DNA of 64,000 nucleotides. Source: Akanthomyces muscarius. Taxonomy: Eukaryota > Ascomycota > Sordariomycetes > Hypocreales > Cordycipitaceae. The stretch lies in the NCBI RefSeq assembly GCF_028009165.1, contig NC_079245.1:1612001-1676000 (forward strand). Reading direction: 5' to 3'. The translations under genes and the position numbers were made by a program. Below, piece by piece: positions 45,926 to 60,409 of this stretch; position 1 is the stretch's first letter; each line of letters opens with the position of its first letter. Below the pieces are notes generated by a model. The model saw only the letters and a list, made by a program, of their open reading frames with translations. It had not been told where the DNA came from and did not search any database.

Positions 45926-48900
45926 GACCAGGCAAGTGCAGTAATCGAAAAGCCAAAATAACAGTCAAACAATACTGTATAGGCCAAGTTGTGCCGAGGA
46001 GGGTCGAGGATAGCTGCGGTGACTGAGCTGCTGCATGCCCCTTTGACGGGTAAGAGGAACAAAGTTCGTGTAGTAAAGTCAATCACTCGAAAAAGGCAGA
46101 TGCGAGGCCAAATAGCTGGAATAATGGACAAAGCTGCTATCGGCAAAGGCAAAGGCCCAATGCCGTCGTGTTTAGGAGGCGGCGAAGTTGGCAGTTGGGA
46201 AGCAAACGCAGCGCAGAGCACTCCAGTAGAACAAACGGCGGCTATGTGCGTTGTGATTAAGCGTGACTAGCAACTGCCAGGGAAATCCGGCGGCCGGGGA
46301 CAGGGCGTATAATAAGGAGGAGCTTTCAATATACTGTGGGCGTTGAGAAGGGCATATCGAGATGGATGGCGATGATGGGCTGGTCTGGGTCTTTTGTATA
46401 ATAAACGGACGGCTGGCAGCCGGCATCCAAGGCGAAGTGGGCAGGCAGAGCAGGTACCAGCGTAGTCACAGTGGATGTACAGGGCACGGCAGGCGACGGA
46501 CAAGGCAGGACAGGGCACGACAGGGCACGACAAGGCACGACAAGGGAAGGGGAGCGCTGTGGGCATGACCCTGGTCAGTGGCAAGAGTGCTGCAATGGCG
46601 AATTTACAGTGGGCTGTGCTGGTGGGTATGGCCTCTGATGGGGGCTCCTCGGGGGCCGTCGGGGGGTGCTAACGGGCCAATGGAATGGGGCGAGTTCAGC
46701 GCTGTTGGCCGACCGCGCCGCCTGCCGTCCCCGTCCCTCGTTCTTCGTCCTCGAGCGGCTGGACCCAGACGGATACACAGCTGGTTGGCCACACAAGTGC
46801 CAGTTGTCCCAGGGGGGCGTGTCTTGCTAACTAAACGTAGTTACCGAGTACAGCGCTCTGGTATCGGGCACGAGGTCAACTAGCTCTTCAAGACCAGGGG
46901 TCGCCGACAGCGCGGGCGGGCGTGTGCCGCTACTTGCTTCTTGGGGCGGGCCTCTCAAGGGCCACTGCAGAAGCTCACCACGCGCTGCGACGCCCACAGC
47001 TCACGGCAGGGTGTGCGCAGAGACGAGACACGCACGCAGGTGCAGCCAGGGGGGGCCGATCAGAGATGGAGCTAGATCAACCGAAAGCGCGCACGGAGTC
47101 CTGGCCAGACTAGGCAATTGCTGGGAAACAGTCAATCGCTGACGGTGAATTGGGGCAGCGAGAGCTCAGCAGCGAGCTTTGTACCGGGCATTTAGTCATG
47201 CTGCCGAGATGATGAAATATCATCGAAGAAGAGAGAGGGAAAACATCAAACCTCTTCGTCAACTATCCGGCGGGTGCCGAGTCGAGGACCGCCGTCGAAA
47301 CTCTAAACTCAGACATGACGGGAGACCCGACATGTTGGTCCTGACAGGAGCCGCCAGAACGGTAACGGGGTAACGTAAAATAGATTGCTGTGCAGTTCCT
47401 TAGGCAGCGGACAAGATCCAAGTTTCTTGCGCTTTCTTGAACTTTGGCAGATACAATTTGGCGCAGCACAGCGTGGCACCAATCACGGCGAGTCGCACCA
47501 CTACACCTTATTGCTATACCAGGTCTCGTGCCTCATGACGCACCGCAGCACGCACGCCCATCTATGTTCTGCACAGAACCAACGTATGATGCTCAGTCTC
47601 GCCTTCTTTTCCAGATCTGTATAAGCGCGTCGTTTCAGCACTCTTCCTCTCGGCAGAGCGAAAAGCCGCCACACAGTTCCGCAACCTCGTGCGCACATAC
47701 GCATCGCTCTCGTACGTCTAATAATAACCGTGGATCCAGCAAGAGAAAATCCCGTGGCACGGGCACGGTGGGCAATTACCACAGCCCGGGCGTCCATAGT
47801 ACAACGACCCAGTTGTCATCTAAACGCTTGCCAGTGCTAACACACCCGTCCTTTCCAGGGTGCCAGTGCGCGCTGGCTTTGCCAATAGAAATATCGTCAA
47901 GCGCGCCCAAAGGCAATCGGTGTTAGAGAGCTAGCCCACTTGTCCAAGCGCTAGAATATTTAGCTGGTGACTATGTGTTTTGTCGATGTCGCCGAGCCCA
48001 AACTCTATTCGCCGGCTGCCTCCTCCACAGCCCTGTTGGGGCCATGTACTCATTCATACATAAACAGATACCTGATCTCAAGGTCATTATGCTACACACA
48101 TTTTGTTCTCTGTTTTCTGCCAGTGAGAGCGACTTATGGGGCCTTCTGTCGGTGGACTGCAGTGGTTGTACCAAGACTTTTGAAGTCCATGTGCCCACAG
48201 TGGCGTGGGACCGACAGACTAATCAATTGCAACTTACAGAGTGGAAATACACTCATATCGAGTCGCCAATGTCCTTGCGCAAGGTCGAAATGACTGTATA
48301 TTTACACCTTGCTTGGTCGGCAGGCTGCCTGAAATCTTTCACTCTCCCAATGCTCCAATCTTGGATCCAGATGGAAACTGCCCTTGAAGCTTCCGCTTAA
48401 ATTATGCTTTCGACCAACTACGAAGTCCTCGGCCAGTGGTCCTTGTCAGCCTTTCAGCGCCTTGATTGACTTTCCAGGAACACGCCCGTGTATGCGCGGA
48501 ATTGCATGCGTGTCATTGTATGCGTGGAATATTAAGCCAGTAAGCGATACTGCCAAGCTACGTGTACTCCAGGAACACTCTGATGGTGGTTGTACAGGGT
48601 TGTATATATACCACAGACTGCACGAGGGTCAAGCTGATTTTCACCCACCTGTTTCTTGTAGCGGTCAACGGTTTCCCATCGATATTGCCACGGGTCCCGT
48701 ATAACCCAATACCGAAATGGGGGGTCAAATTCGACCCTGGAGCCAATCCCGAGGTGGTGTAGCTGGCCATGTAGCACGATCAAGTACGGGTATCATACGC
48801 TGTGTACCACGCGATGTGATACAGCTGAGTTCGACTTGTGCCATCTGTCGGGAGGGTCGTTATCGGGCTTGCGGCCGCATCTGCCGACTTCCTTATTCCT

Positions 48901-51900
48901 CTGACCTGCCTCGTTCCACAGCGTACGTACTTGCTGCGTTGCAAAATTGACCCTCTCTCCCTCTGCTATTGGCTAAGCAATTCACACGGCGCTAAATCCT
49001 TGATACCTACTCGCGAAAGTAAATTACGAGGCTTGGAGGGTAGCCAAGCACAATCGACTTTCCGCTGCAGCCCTTCTTACTTTTTGTCCTTGGCGGAGCC
49101 AGCGGGCGCCGCGGTTCCCACCATCAGCTGTCATCCTGCGACAGGCAACTACCAAGCACATCATGCACAGAATAACAAAACTGTACTAGCGGCTCCTGGA
49201 AGCATCAGGCAATAACGAGAGGGGGAGAAAGGGTAGTTCCGGCTGGCTGTCTGAGTACATGCTTGACAAGTTTCGACCCACACCCACGCATGACAATTGC
49301 TTCTCCGAACAGCTGGCTCAACAAGTCGCTCCGACCGAAGACCGGCTAGATGCAATGCGTGACACGGGTCGATATTGACTGCCACACGGCCAGCTGTCAA
49401 CTCAAATTTAGGCCGCTTCCGCGACACCCCTGTGACCCTTGTCTGACATTTCGCATTCCAGAGCCAAGTCTACCATGCTGTCTGGTGCCTGTCGAAGGAA
49501 GAAGACTATCACCTACGTATGCGCGCGCAGCCATCTCTTGTCATGAATTAGTGTCGTTGCTAGTCCCTTCGTAGCTATTCGTCTCTCGGCTTCCAGATGT
49601 AGATAGCGCTACCGGAGTGTTGGCGCTATTTCCAGCTAGCATGCAAGCATATACCACCAGCACATCCTCATGCCTTGCCGCAGGCTCTATTCTGCTGATG
49701 TAGGATGTTACCGAGATGGATAGACAGCCGAAACAGGCAAGGTTGGCTGGCTGCTGGCTGACGGTCAATAGAGCTTCTCGCCATTCTTTGCATTTTCAGC
49801 ATCACCTTCTGTTTTTGTTATCCCTGGCAGCAGGACAAAAAGCTAAATGCATGCATAACAGCCCCAGTCGCGAACGTCGTGTGAATGCCACAGCTCCGCA
49901 ATGCATCTCTCGCACCCCAACAGTGTAAAATCTAACATGAAACGCGGGTCCTTGTATGGCCCAGCAGAAATCTACAAGCTTTCGTTGGTCCTAGTTATCA
50001 AAGCCGGCAAGAGGACTAGGCACCCCTGAAAACTCCTCCCCGCTGCCCCTCACCACCTTGTCTGTGTCCCAGCTGGCATGCCCCAGGGCTGTACTCAGTA
50101 GAGCAGTGACCGCGTCGCCGCAGGACGGCAGTGGAGGCGGTGGAGGCTAGTTTGGATGTGGCAGGGCGATCTCCCTCGCTTAGTTCCTTCTATTCGCCGT
50201 CTGGACCTTCTTGTGCTTCTTTGACAGCTCCATTAGACCCCACCATCGAACGAAATGGCGTATGCATTTTCCTGCTCGTGGATGCCGGCACCTGCTGCCG
50301 CCAGCTGATCTCTTTCCGCCTGTGTGCTTCTGCGAGATTTCACAGAGCACTACCAATTCTTTGCTCGCCCACTATACACCCTCGTTAAACAGCTAAACAC
50401 TTGGCCATCTCCAGAAGCAGGTCAAGCAAGAACTACGTGAGTGCTTTCCTCAAACTCTCATACCAAGCAAAGTCTTTAGTGATGCCGTTAGTAGGTAGTG
50501 AAGGCTGTCGGAGTAGTTCGGTGTCAGATGCCCCAACTCGCCGGCCTAATGATGTGCGAGATATGGCGACCCCGTTCCCCCCTCTAGCTGCCCAACGAAT
50601 AAGTACTTGGATTTCGAGGCCCTGGCGCCCTAGTAGATGATGCCATAGTGAAAGTATCCACCGCCGAGCCATTTACCCCCAGGCTGAGTAGAATAGATTG
50701 AATAATAGAAATGCAGAAGAGATTGCAAACGTAACAAAGGGCTAGGCTAGCCTGGGGGAAAATAGTAATTCGCAGCAGATGTGGCCACACCATGCGACGG
50801 CTCAATAGAGAGCAGCTAATGACCACCAGTGATATTCTATCCAGGCTGGGAGTGGCGAACCAATTTTATGGGAATGGGTATCGCCATGCTGAAATCTTCT
50901 ACTGATAAGACTGAAATCGCACGATTACGAGCATACGACATTCATGACTAGTCAAAGATGGGAGCGCGTGCCAGTAGCTTCCGTTTCGGTACATGGGGAA
51001 GAAAATAGGGCCAGCCAGGGCCGCATTGGCCGAAGGTTCGAAGGCTCAAGGCACAAGGCCCTATCCGAACTTAAGTTGGCGAGGAGCGAAGGCGCTAAAA
51101 ATGAGTAGCTTGCTGTGCTTCGCGTCGTCGGGGCACTAGGACCGTCGGCCCAAATTGCACTGTAGTGCGTACAGGAGTAACTAGTTAATAGTAGAAACCT
51201 CAAGGGCAGGAGAGAAAGATTGAACTGGAACAGGGCATCACTCGCTTTTCGGCCACAGGACTGTCCGCCAGCTGGATCATGAAGCCTCAACCCGGTAAGC
51301 GGGCGATCCCAGGTAGTTGGCGCGCCCGCCACCGCAGCGGATGAGACGGCGAGCACCTGTCGTACACGAGCCGCTGCGCCTGGTGACAGGCCTGGCTAGT
51401 GCATGCTAAGCAGCTTCCCAGATCGGACGCAGACCAGGATTGACGGCGGGCCTTCCAACGTGGATGTAGCGTGGGAGTTGCTGCAGGATGCGCACACCCA
51501 AACGTGATGGGACAGGGGTGTTACCTTTTTTATGTGCACCCCTAATCAGTATGACAGCAGCAAAGCTGAACAAGGCGATCCTGGTTGGTGTATGGTTCCT
51601 GGAACTAGGCATGTCTGCCGATATCTGTTTTACGGCACTGGTACAATATTGTGGCTGGGGTTATCAGAGCAAAGGCCCTTGAGCTCGAAATCAAAACGCC
51701 ACGGCGATTTCTTTTCAGTTTTCGTAATTTACAATGTTGTTTCGCCCCTTACTTCAAGCCCATCGGCAGCCAGAGCCTGTATTTTTTTACGGCACATCAA
51801 AGAACTGCCTGCAAGCCGCCAACTATTAACTTCTAGCCATGTCTTGCCACGCGAACATGCCTGATTAGGCAAGGATTTAGCAACGCGCGAACAGCATGCG

Positions 51901-54900
51901 ATGCAGTTGGTACCACGATGTCACGATGGAATAGTTTGGGAAGGAGACAGGCCTGTGATGTTACCATAAAAAAAGTAGAACCCGCGAACACACCACATGA
52001 TCTTGGCTCTATTTTGCAATAGGAAGGACGAAGGTTGGTTAACAGGTCCGTTCAGCTACAATCTCGTCATGCTTGTCAGACTTAGTGGCTGGTGGAGGCT
52101 ACAGCGAAGTCCAAATGAGTGCCGTGTGTCGTACGGGGTAGATGAGACTGCCAAGAACGAGAGGCCACGGCTAGAAGAATGCATAGAAGATGAGGCTACT
52201 CCGTACGAAGAATCCGTACAACTTGTTAGAACAGCGGCAGTTGCAAGGAGAGCATTGGGGTAAGCCCCAATGGACGATTGACGCAAGGCGTCAGTTGACA
52301 TTACCTAACCTAATCGTACGGAATAGGAACCGACCGTCTCGACTAGTTTGCGCGCCACACTATCCGGTGGCTAGTTCTGCGAAGCGGCGCTGGGCGCGAT
52401 TCAGGAACAGTCGTCGTTGGTCGTGATCGGAATCGCATCGGCTGAAATCCGAGGAGATGCGACAGTCGAGTTACCCGAGCAGCGTCAGGGCAGCAGACCC
52501 AGACAGCGTACTAGAACCCTAGCGCTTTTGACCCTTTTGCTTCGATGCCGCGCTGATGAAACCTACACGGTCGGATCTTTTTCTCTTTGTAATGGCTGCT
52601 CCTTTACGACGACGGAGACTTGCCTCCCTTCACGAGGTGACGTAGTGTCATAGAAATGGAAAGCCAATTTCCTTTCATTTGCCAGTTGCCGATACTCCCG
52701 GTAGAGAAATGCTGTACCCACGGGACACACCAAGGGCTGTTGTTCTGCTACACGTTGCTTCCTTGTAGCCGCACTATTATGGAAAGTTTAAACAACCCTT
52801 ATTCTACGCGTGCGTTGATTCGCAACAGTTTTTGCAATGCTACTTTAGAATGACAGGGCAAAGCAGGAATAGAGATTTGACTGCCTCATGCTATCTCTGT
52901 ATCTTTCTGCGGCAGTTGAATGGGAGTGCATGTCGACAATGGAGTCGGGTCGCATGCCGAACCCATACCTGCAAGTACCCAAGTCCTCAAGGCTGAGATT
53001 AAATAGAAAATTGGCCGTAGGTTTGCGCCTCCCGCTTTTTTTCTCGACTCCGTCTTGGGAAAGGCGAGGTACACGGTCTGTCCTTCCCCTGGGGAAAATT
53101 GCTGCTCAATCTATTGAGCATTTCGACTGCCTTTCCCAAGCCTTGTGCAGCAGGTGGAGAACGAAATAGAGCCTGCCACGCCTGCCAACCCATCGCCATC
53201 TCAAGTCTGATTTTCCTCCAATGAAGGAAATTGGAATGGGGGCCGTCATTCGACCAACCAGAGCACGGCCCAACGTTTCTGGATGGCCCCAAGGCCTAGC
53301 GGCCGAACACCGGTCAGAGCACAACCCGGTAGCACTCTGTTCACCAGCTTGGCAAAGCCCGATTACATGCCAGCCACTACATTAGTCCACTAGCCAGCAG
53401 CTTGTGTCCCTCCACCGTCGTAAGGCCATAAGTAATTATTTCTTGACGCAGAGACAAGCCCACCAAGAGCAAAAGTCAGTTTACATATGGGCTACGCGAG
53501 TGGCGATGAAGAGGCAACCAGAGCGAGTCATGGAGAGAAGTGTGTTCAGCTGCGGATAGATGAAATGTAAAATTACGTAGCATTTGCGTTCTTCGCCATG
53601 GAAGTAAATCTAGTCTACAGTTCGCCTAGCCGAGAGGCGAACAAACTATTTATCCGTCGGGCATATTTCTGTAGTCTTCAAGAATAGGGTTTGGTGGTCT
53701 TGTTTCTTATTCACGAGTTCCGACCGCGGTCCAGATCGACGTGAAAACATCAGGATTGCAATGTTATTCAGTCAACAGTTATTATCAAGGGGCCTCAATT
53801 TTGTCATAATAAGAGAGCAGGGGCCTTTGGCCAAGAGCCAGGGCAATGTCTGCCGGAAACATTGCCTCGGCAAGAAGGCTTTCCCCGCTCTGGAGGTAGC
53901 TAGAACGAAAGCCGAGTGCCAGTAAATGCATCCTTTGCTGTAACTACCAGTCACCAGTGTGCTGCGGCTATCAGTTTAGTGGGTGTGGCGACCTGCCGAC
54001 TCGTCCAACCGCTCCTCATCAGGGCGCTCTCCTAGTGCCTACGGTGGTCCTGTTAGTGGCCAGAGACTACGGCGACACCTTAGAACCGCTTGAGCAGGGG
54101 TGCTTCCCATCGGAAGAGGTTACCATACCTGGGCAGCAGCAGCCCGATTGACAACTGTGCTTGAGGGGCAAGAGGGTTGAGTTAGCTGGAATCGTTTACA
54201 TGCAACCCATGCTTGCTTTTCCCCTGGGCATAATACTAGAAGCTGTCAGCTTCAGCCGCAGTGGCCATGTACTTCGCAGCTAACTTAGCGGCACAGCCGG
54301 TTCGGCAGCCACACCATTACGGATTATGGTTGTCAATTGTGAAGTCATCAGGCCTGCCACTAGGAACATTAGTTAGGAGGGAGTCGCTGTCTCCTCTTTG
54401 CCCAGACACCTCTCACCAACACACCCGGCCTGCCCCCCTCCAAATTCCTTCCCGCTGCACCGCTAATGCCCACTAGTAGGGTCACATCCGACCTGTCAAC
54501 TCCCAGGATGAGATTAATCGTAAGTTAGTCTTCTTTTTTTGTTCTGGACGGCCGGCCTTGTATGCCTACCTACCTTGCTGCAGATCTGACGTGCCGCGCA
54601 CCAAGATTGCGACGGAGCCATTCGTCCCAGCATCGGACCATATCCCGTATTCACATACTGGTTAGAATCTGTTTTACGATATTACCAGTATTTGCTGCTA
54701 TTACACGAGCACAGGATCCCCCACATAAGTTACAAAGAGACATGCTCAGGAGAGGGGCCGTCGTTGTGATTGTTGCCAACAGCTCTTTCCCGGCTTCTTC
54801 TCTCTACCGCGGACACAGCAAGCAAACAAGACCGCCACAACTTACCTGAGACACCTGCTTCTGGTCACAAGCCACCGTTATCTAGGCAAGGGTCTCGCTT

Positions 54901-57900
54901 GGAGAATGAGTCCGAGTGTACGGAAAACGCCACCGCCGATATTAATTGCCCGTCCCTAACCACGCAGATGTAAGATGCGGGTAAGTGGCGGCCTCGTGCG
55001 GATGCTACAGCCGCGCCAAGAACGTGTCAACCACCTGTCACTGTGACGCCCGCCCACAAGCCGTGGCGTCCTGTCACATTCTGGGCCCCGGTCCGGTCCC
55101 CTGTTCACACTAAAACGTCGGAACCAGGTGCTGACGGTGACATTCTTATTGCTAATGGACTGCATGTGTCGACATCGAAGTCGCTCTCCGACCTGCTGGA
55201 AATGGCAGTCAAGGTAGGGATCACTGGCTGCATGAGAACTGCACGCCCCCTCCGTCACGACAAGCCAGACTAGTCTCGCAATGAACCGTGTTAGGGCTTC
55301 ACCCGTAACTGGACGTTCTCCCACAAGGTTGCATCCCAAGCGAGATCAAATGACAACGTCGAACAAGACTGAAGACGCCAGCCCGTCGGTAGACGCTACC
55401 GGAGATGACTGCGGAATAAAACTATCGCGCAAGACGCCCGAGGCACACCAAAGCAAACCTCAATGGAAGCCGGCAGACTACAGATGGCCACACCCGCTCT
55501 TACATGGCACATACTGCAAGAGACATGGGTGCAGCCACAGCCCAAGAAGCTACCGGCCCGTACGATACCCCTGTCTCATTTCCATCTAAGCGCACATTGA
55601 AGTCCTGTTGTCCAAGCTGACTGCGAGATTGGCAATGTCAAGGGCATTGTTGACTGACCTATGGCCAGAACAACAAAGGACGACTTTTGTAAAGACGCAG
55701 AGCAGCGACGGGGAAAGACGGTGAAAACGTAAAACTCTTGTCTCGCCCGCAGAATCTGCGTCGCGCCTTCTGCTCATGTCTCAGCCCAGTGGCAGGCTGC
55801 CAGCCGCTTCTGCAATGCCAAGTCACAGTCACCATGTCATACAAAGCTTGAATTTGCGGCCCGGGCTGCCCATTTTTGTCGAGTAATAAGCCGCGTACAA
55901 CTTGCGATTTGGGGGCCAAGCACCGAAGACGGGCCTGCATGGTTACCACGAGGCGCACGACCAAGGCTCCAATTCGCCGAGTGGTGCGCCCCTGGACAAA
56001 AGGTCCAGTTCGCTGGGTGGGCAAGTGACAGGCATGCTGGGCCTTTTCTGATACCGCCGAATGGCATCCACAAACGGGGTAGATGGGGGAACAGAAAGGC
56101 CGTGTAGATCTGCCAGCCTCTGCTCCGTAAAACGGACTCGCTTGACCTTTTTGAAACAACTCCTTGGCACCGGCGTCGACGCGTGGGGTCAACTTTATTT
56201 CTCTGACAGGTTCGAGCCGATGGACACCAAGGCCTTGCCACAGTACCAGTACTTGATCGCGTTGTAATGTCATTACGGCATTGCATAAAGCCTCGTTGCT
56301 ATACGACCCTTAGTGTGCATGCTGCCATGCTGCGGCTTCAAGCATTGTCGTCACCCGTCTCTACCTTGACGCCGGAGCAAGGGACGAATTGCGGTGGCGT
56401 CCGTCCATGCACCTATGACATCTGCACCGTCAAGGCCGTTGCAGCGTGCAGGCATCTTGGCTGCCCAGGCCGTTTTCTCCAGGCCGCAAATGCATGCGGC
56501 AGTAAGACGGCGTGCTCCTCCAGCCAGTTGGGAGGGTCGGCTGCATGTACGCCACCACGTTATCAGACGACCCAGTTTCGGTGTCCCTTCCTGATGGAAA
56601 CGCTGGGCATGTGCAATCTACTTGACGTTTATACCGTGGTCTTTCCATATTAGGCACCACTTTTTTTGGGCTCTTTTGCGCTTGGTAGAGGGATGCCCAC
56701 ACGCTACTGCATGCCTATTACATGCGCAAGGCCTGACTAGCAAACTAGGCTATGGCTAAAGCTAACATCACTTATCACTATGCCAAGATATAGCCTTCAT
56801 GCTGATATTTTCCACGTCGGCCTACAACTCTGAATGAACACAAAGCTCCTACTATATTCCAGAGCATCTTGGCCGCACATAGGGTAAAGGAATGCTACTG
56901 GGAGATATTTCAGCCACTGCTCGATCGTGTTAGTACGCTCGGCATCATTCCGAGAGGAAAGATATGTAAAAGCCTTTTGAGTGGACAAACGGGTCGGTTA
57001 CATGGACGGGGGTTGTTAGCTGTCGTTGCAAGGCGAGCGCAGAAAGGCTCAGTTGCAGCCACCTTGGTCTTGGTGTGGCGGCGGCGACGTGGAGCATGGT
57101 AGCTCCGAGACATGGGAGCAACAAGGAAGCAACAAGCTACCAGTTCGGAGTAAATAGAGGCCTGTAAACTTGCGCACCTTGTGGCTACACACACACCTAT
57201 TCTCTCGGTTAGAAGCCTGTGGACCAGCGACACCCCTCCTCTAGCGGGTCGAACTTTCAACAGAACTGGCGACCTACCTAGTTGGTCTTGGGATCGCGAC
57301 CCAACTGATGGGAGCGCTAATCAGCTTAGTTCCACCGCGCATCATCAATTGCTGGTAGGCCTCCCTTTCTGTGTGTCAGTATTCTCGACGGCTATTTCCA
57401 CTCGTTATCCAACGCGCCACGTAAACTAGACGAAGGGCCCCGGGGGGGATAAAAGCAAGAACGCAAAAAGACAGGTGGGGGAGAAAGAGAGCTTGAAATG
57501 CCAAGAGTCTTGATCTAGTTCCAATTACTCGTTGCAGGCCCCCCTCCTTCCTCTTGGGGCGGCTGTATATCTGTTACACGTCACTTGAATCCATGAGGAA
57601 GCAGGGGACCGACGGACTGATGATGATAATGATCTGCGGGAGGTTTTTCTGAATTGACAATATCCACCTGCCAGAGAGGTCTCCTTTGTTTTCATCTGCC
57701 ATGCCCCTTTCCCCCACTACAACCCTTGCCGATACCCATCTCGAAATTAATAGCCCGAAAGTAAAGGCAGCCGGCCGGCCAACCAAGAACACCCTACAGT
57801 AGGACATTGTGCATATTTGCGTGTGTGCATTGCTGCCGACGCGTGGCCCAAAACACCAGTGCTGTGCCGTGACCGTCTGAATTGACTCAACCAATGTATA

Positions 57901-60409
57901 ATGGCGGAGCTCTGGAGCGCTTGTAGGATGGCCTCCTTGGTTCTTTGAAGGGACAGCATTCCTCCCAAAAACCACTTGCCTAGTCGGGAACTATGGTAGC
58001 AACCAACCCGTATATTCTGCGACATCGGTCTCACGCTCCTGGCCTCTTGACCTGCCTCGACGAGTATGCTCCGGTGACTTTTCAGAGTCTTGCCCAATCA
58101 AGCTACCGTTACTTAATTGCAACATCGTCATATTTGGCGTATATCAGCTTCACAACTGCCGATGAATTGTCAACATGTAATACTCCCGGCCTCGTTCAGC
58201 CTCCACCGTCTCTGATTTGGTTGTTCGCCGAGGTGGTCCTGTTACAACGATACACCACAGTTTGATTTTCCCATAGTCCTGTAAAGAGATGAAGAGACAA
58301 GTTGCTCGCCCCGCCACAGCACTGCTTTCACTATGGCCTTGCCCGCGTCGCCTTATTGTTTTTCAAGATCTACTGCTATTCCCACGCATACTGCCATTCG
58401 CGTTGTATGACAAATGATGAGCATTGAAGTCATTCAGCTAGCCACAGGAGCGGGAGAGCGGACGAGAAATTAAACACTTGGACGTAGAACAGCAGTATTG
58501 AGCACAGCCCATGCTGTGTCCCAAACTGTAGCGCAGAAGCAGAAATGTGGCTGTCGGATAGATGAGCACCAGTGCCGTGGCGTGGCTCATTGAGGACAGG
58601 TTGCCACGTTCTGAATCTTACACAGGATCTGACACGTTGTCATACGCAACAAGCGCTCTGTAACATGCCAAATGTCAGGATATTTGAATTGGAGGGGATG
58701 AATACGAGATACTGTGCTCTTGGCCTTCTCATTGGCCAGAAGGTGCCTCGCTGTAGCCAGGGCCTCAGGGACCAGCTCGTCTATCACATCGATGCTGTGG
58801 ACGTTTGAAGCCGACCTCTATGTAGTAATGTACGCGAAGTGCCCAAATCAATCTGGTGCTTTCTTTTCGGGTATAGAGGAAAAGAAATTATATGATCGTT
58901 AGGGAAATTGTGTCGATTCATGAGTGTCTCCAGCCACCGTGGTGGCGAGATACGACAGAGGCCCCTAGAAGCACGGCATATTCATGGCGTTCCGGCACTT
59001 GCTGCATGTTTCAGCCCTCCTACTACACAATGAAGTTTCGGTGAGGAAATATAGTTCTTCCCGGTGCGGACTGTTTGATGTTTGCGATTCTTTACCCTCC
59101 AGTGCATCCAACTAGCGCTGACAGTGCCATCCTGCTCATCGAAACCTATGGCAGAGCAGTAAACCCAGCACCAACTCTCCAGAGGCTATACCAGAACCCC
59201 TGACCATCTGCAGAAGAGGATAGACATAGTATACTTGTGTGTTCCCCCAAGTACACATGATTCTCAAGCCATGTGGATGATGGCTGCCGTGCCACGGCGC
59301 GTCGTCGAGCTCGACACGCCGCGTACAACAGACTTTTCCGTGTCGTGCAACCCCCATGTAAGCTCGTTACCGGGTTTTCGGGAGTTTCTCTTAGTCAAAA
59401 GAAGCGCAGGCTTTGTATCGTTTCGTGTTCAAGCCTGCAGTTGTCAAAATAGTATACGCCGCTCTCTCGTCCTGCATCTAACCTCAAGGCCTTGGACTAA
59501 ATCGCACGATAGACAGCCCGCATCATTCATTACCCACTCACACGATTTTTCAGGTGACACAGCATACATGAATCTTGAATAAATGCACCCGTCCTATTCT
59601 CAACAACGTACGTGACATGCAATGACAGGCTCTGCATGTGCCTCTCTGAAAACTCCTTTTCGTGCGGCTGCCCGTCCGCACGCCCAACCCATTGTGTCAT
59701 TCCCTGCAGCCTGCCATATGTAGCACGAGATGCATAGCAACCTCTCATTCTACCCGTTATACGCCAATGAAGCGAAGAGCGAGGCCACAAAGAAAAACCG
59801 GTGAGTCGCACAAGCATGCTGCTCTCTTACCGCCGGTATGTCATGGATCCGCCTCCAGGGAAGGACAAGAAGAGGGGCCGCCGCCAAAGGCTGTCAAACG
59901 TACTCACACACCCCGATTCCCATGTGTGACGCTGGACGGGTGCCCGCACTGTCAGTAGATTACACCGGTTTTTCTTTTGTATAGACACAAGATTGAACGG
60001 TCCACAGCATGAATAGCCCGTCTTCTTGTTCACCTTGATTACGAAACAAGCTACTTCGCGAGAATTACCGGAATAGGAAGTGTGACACGACAGAAATCTC
60101 GTGTCTCGACAGTGCTGGCCCTGGTACCGGTGACTGCCCAGTATCGAGATTGGCGTCGGGCTGAGGCACGAGGGCAATTCCGTTGGGGTATCTATTGTTG
60201 TTTTGATGACGCTTCAGCGAATAAGAATCACTGGTATCACGTCGGCACATTCTCGGACCAGTCAAGCAAGGATTTACAGGCGTAAAATTAAAGACAAATT
60301 GCCACCTGTCTGTATAGTGGCACATGTAGCGAGAGAGAGAAAAAAGAACTCCGGTGAAATAAAGAAAATAACCCCGCCAAAACCAAGTCGTTTATCCGTT
60401 CAATGCTGT
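45926..60409. other. 14.5-kb gene desert
   Basis: From the start of the homeobox gene to the stop of the caspase-like gene there is no supported coding gene. The longest open frames (160 codons at 47444-47926; 204 codons at 55659-56273, minus) show no known domain, and neighbouring frames are open too. Composition by eye is mixed, near the rest of the window, rather than the strongly AT-rich state of RIP-mutated repeats. No transposase or reverse transcriptase fragments, rRNA or tRNA were recognised. It contains a 10-bp tandem repeat at 46480-46547. The part nearest 45926 should be the homeobox promoter and leader. Confidence 0.6.
46480..46547. repeat. 10-bp tandem repeat (CARGGCACGA units)
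   Basis: Three near-exact units, CAGGGCACGA, CAGGGCACGA and CAAGGCACGA, at 46511-46540 are flanked on both sides by degenerate copies (CAGGGCACGG, CAAGGCAGGA, CAAGGGAAGG). It lies about 550 bases upstream of the homeobox start. It creates the Cys/Pro/Arg-rich spurious frames seen here. Confidence 0.8.

Noticed and set aside
46267..46584. Cys/Pro-rich minus-strand frame resembling a small secreted protein
   Set aside because: Its pattern comes from the 10-bp tandem repeat, and there is no signal peptide or splice structure.
47444..47926. 160-codon plus-strand open frame in the desert
   Set aside because: No signal peptide, domain or codon bias, and adjacent frames are open as well; a chance frame is more likely.
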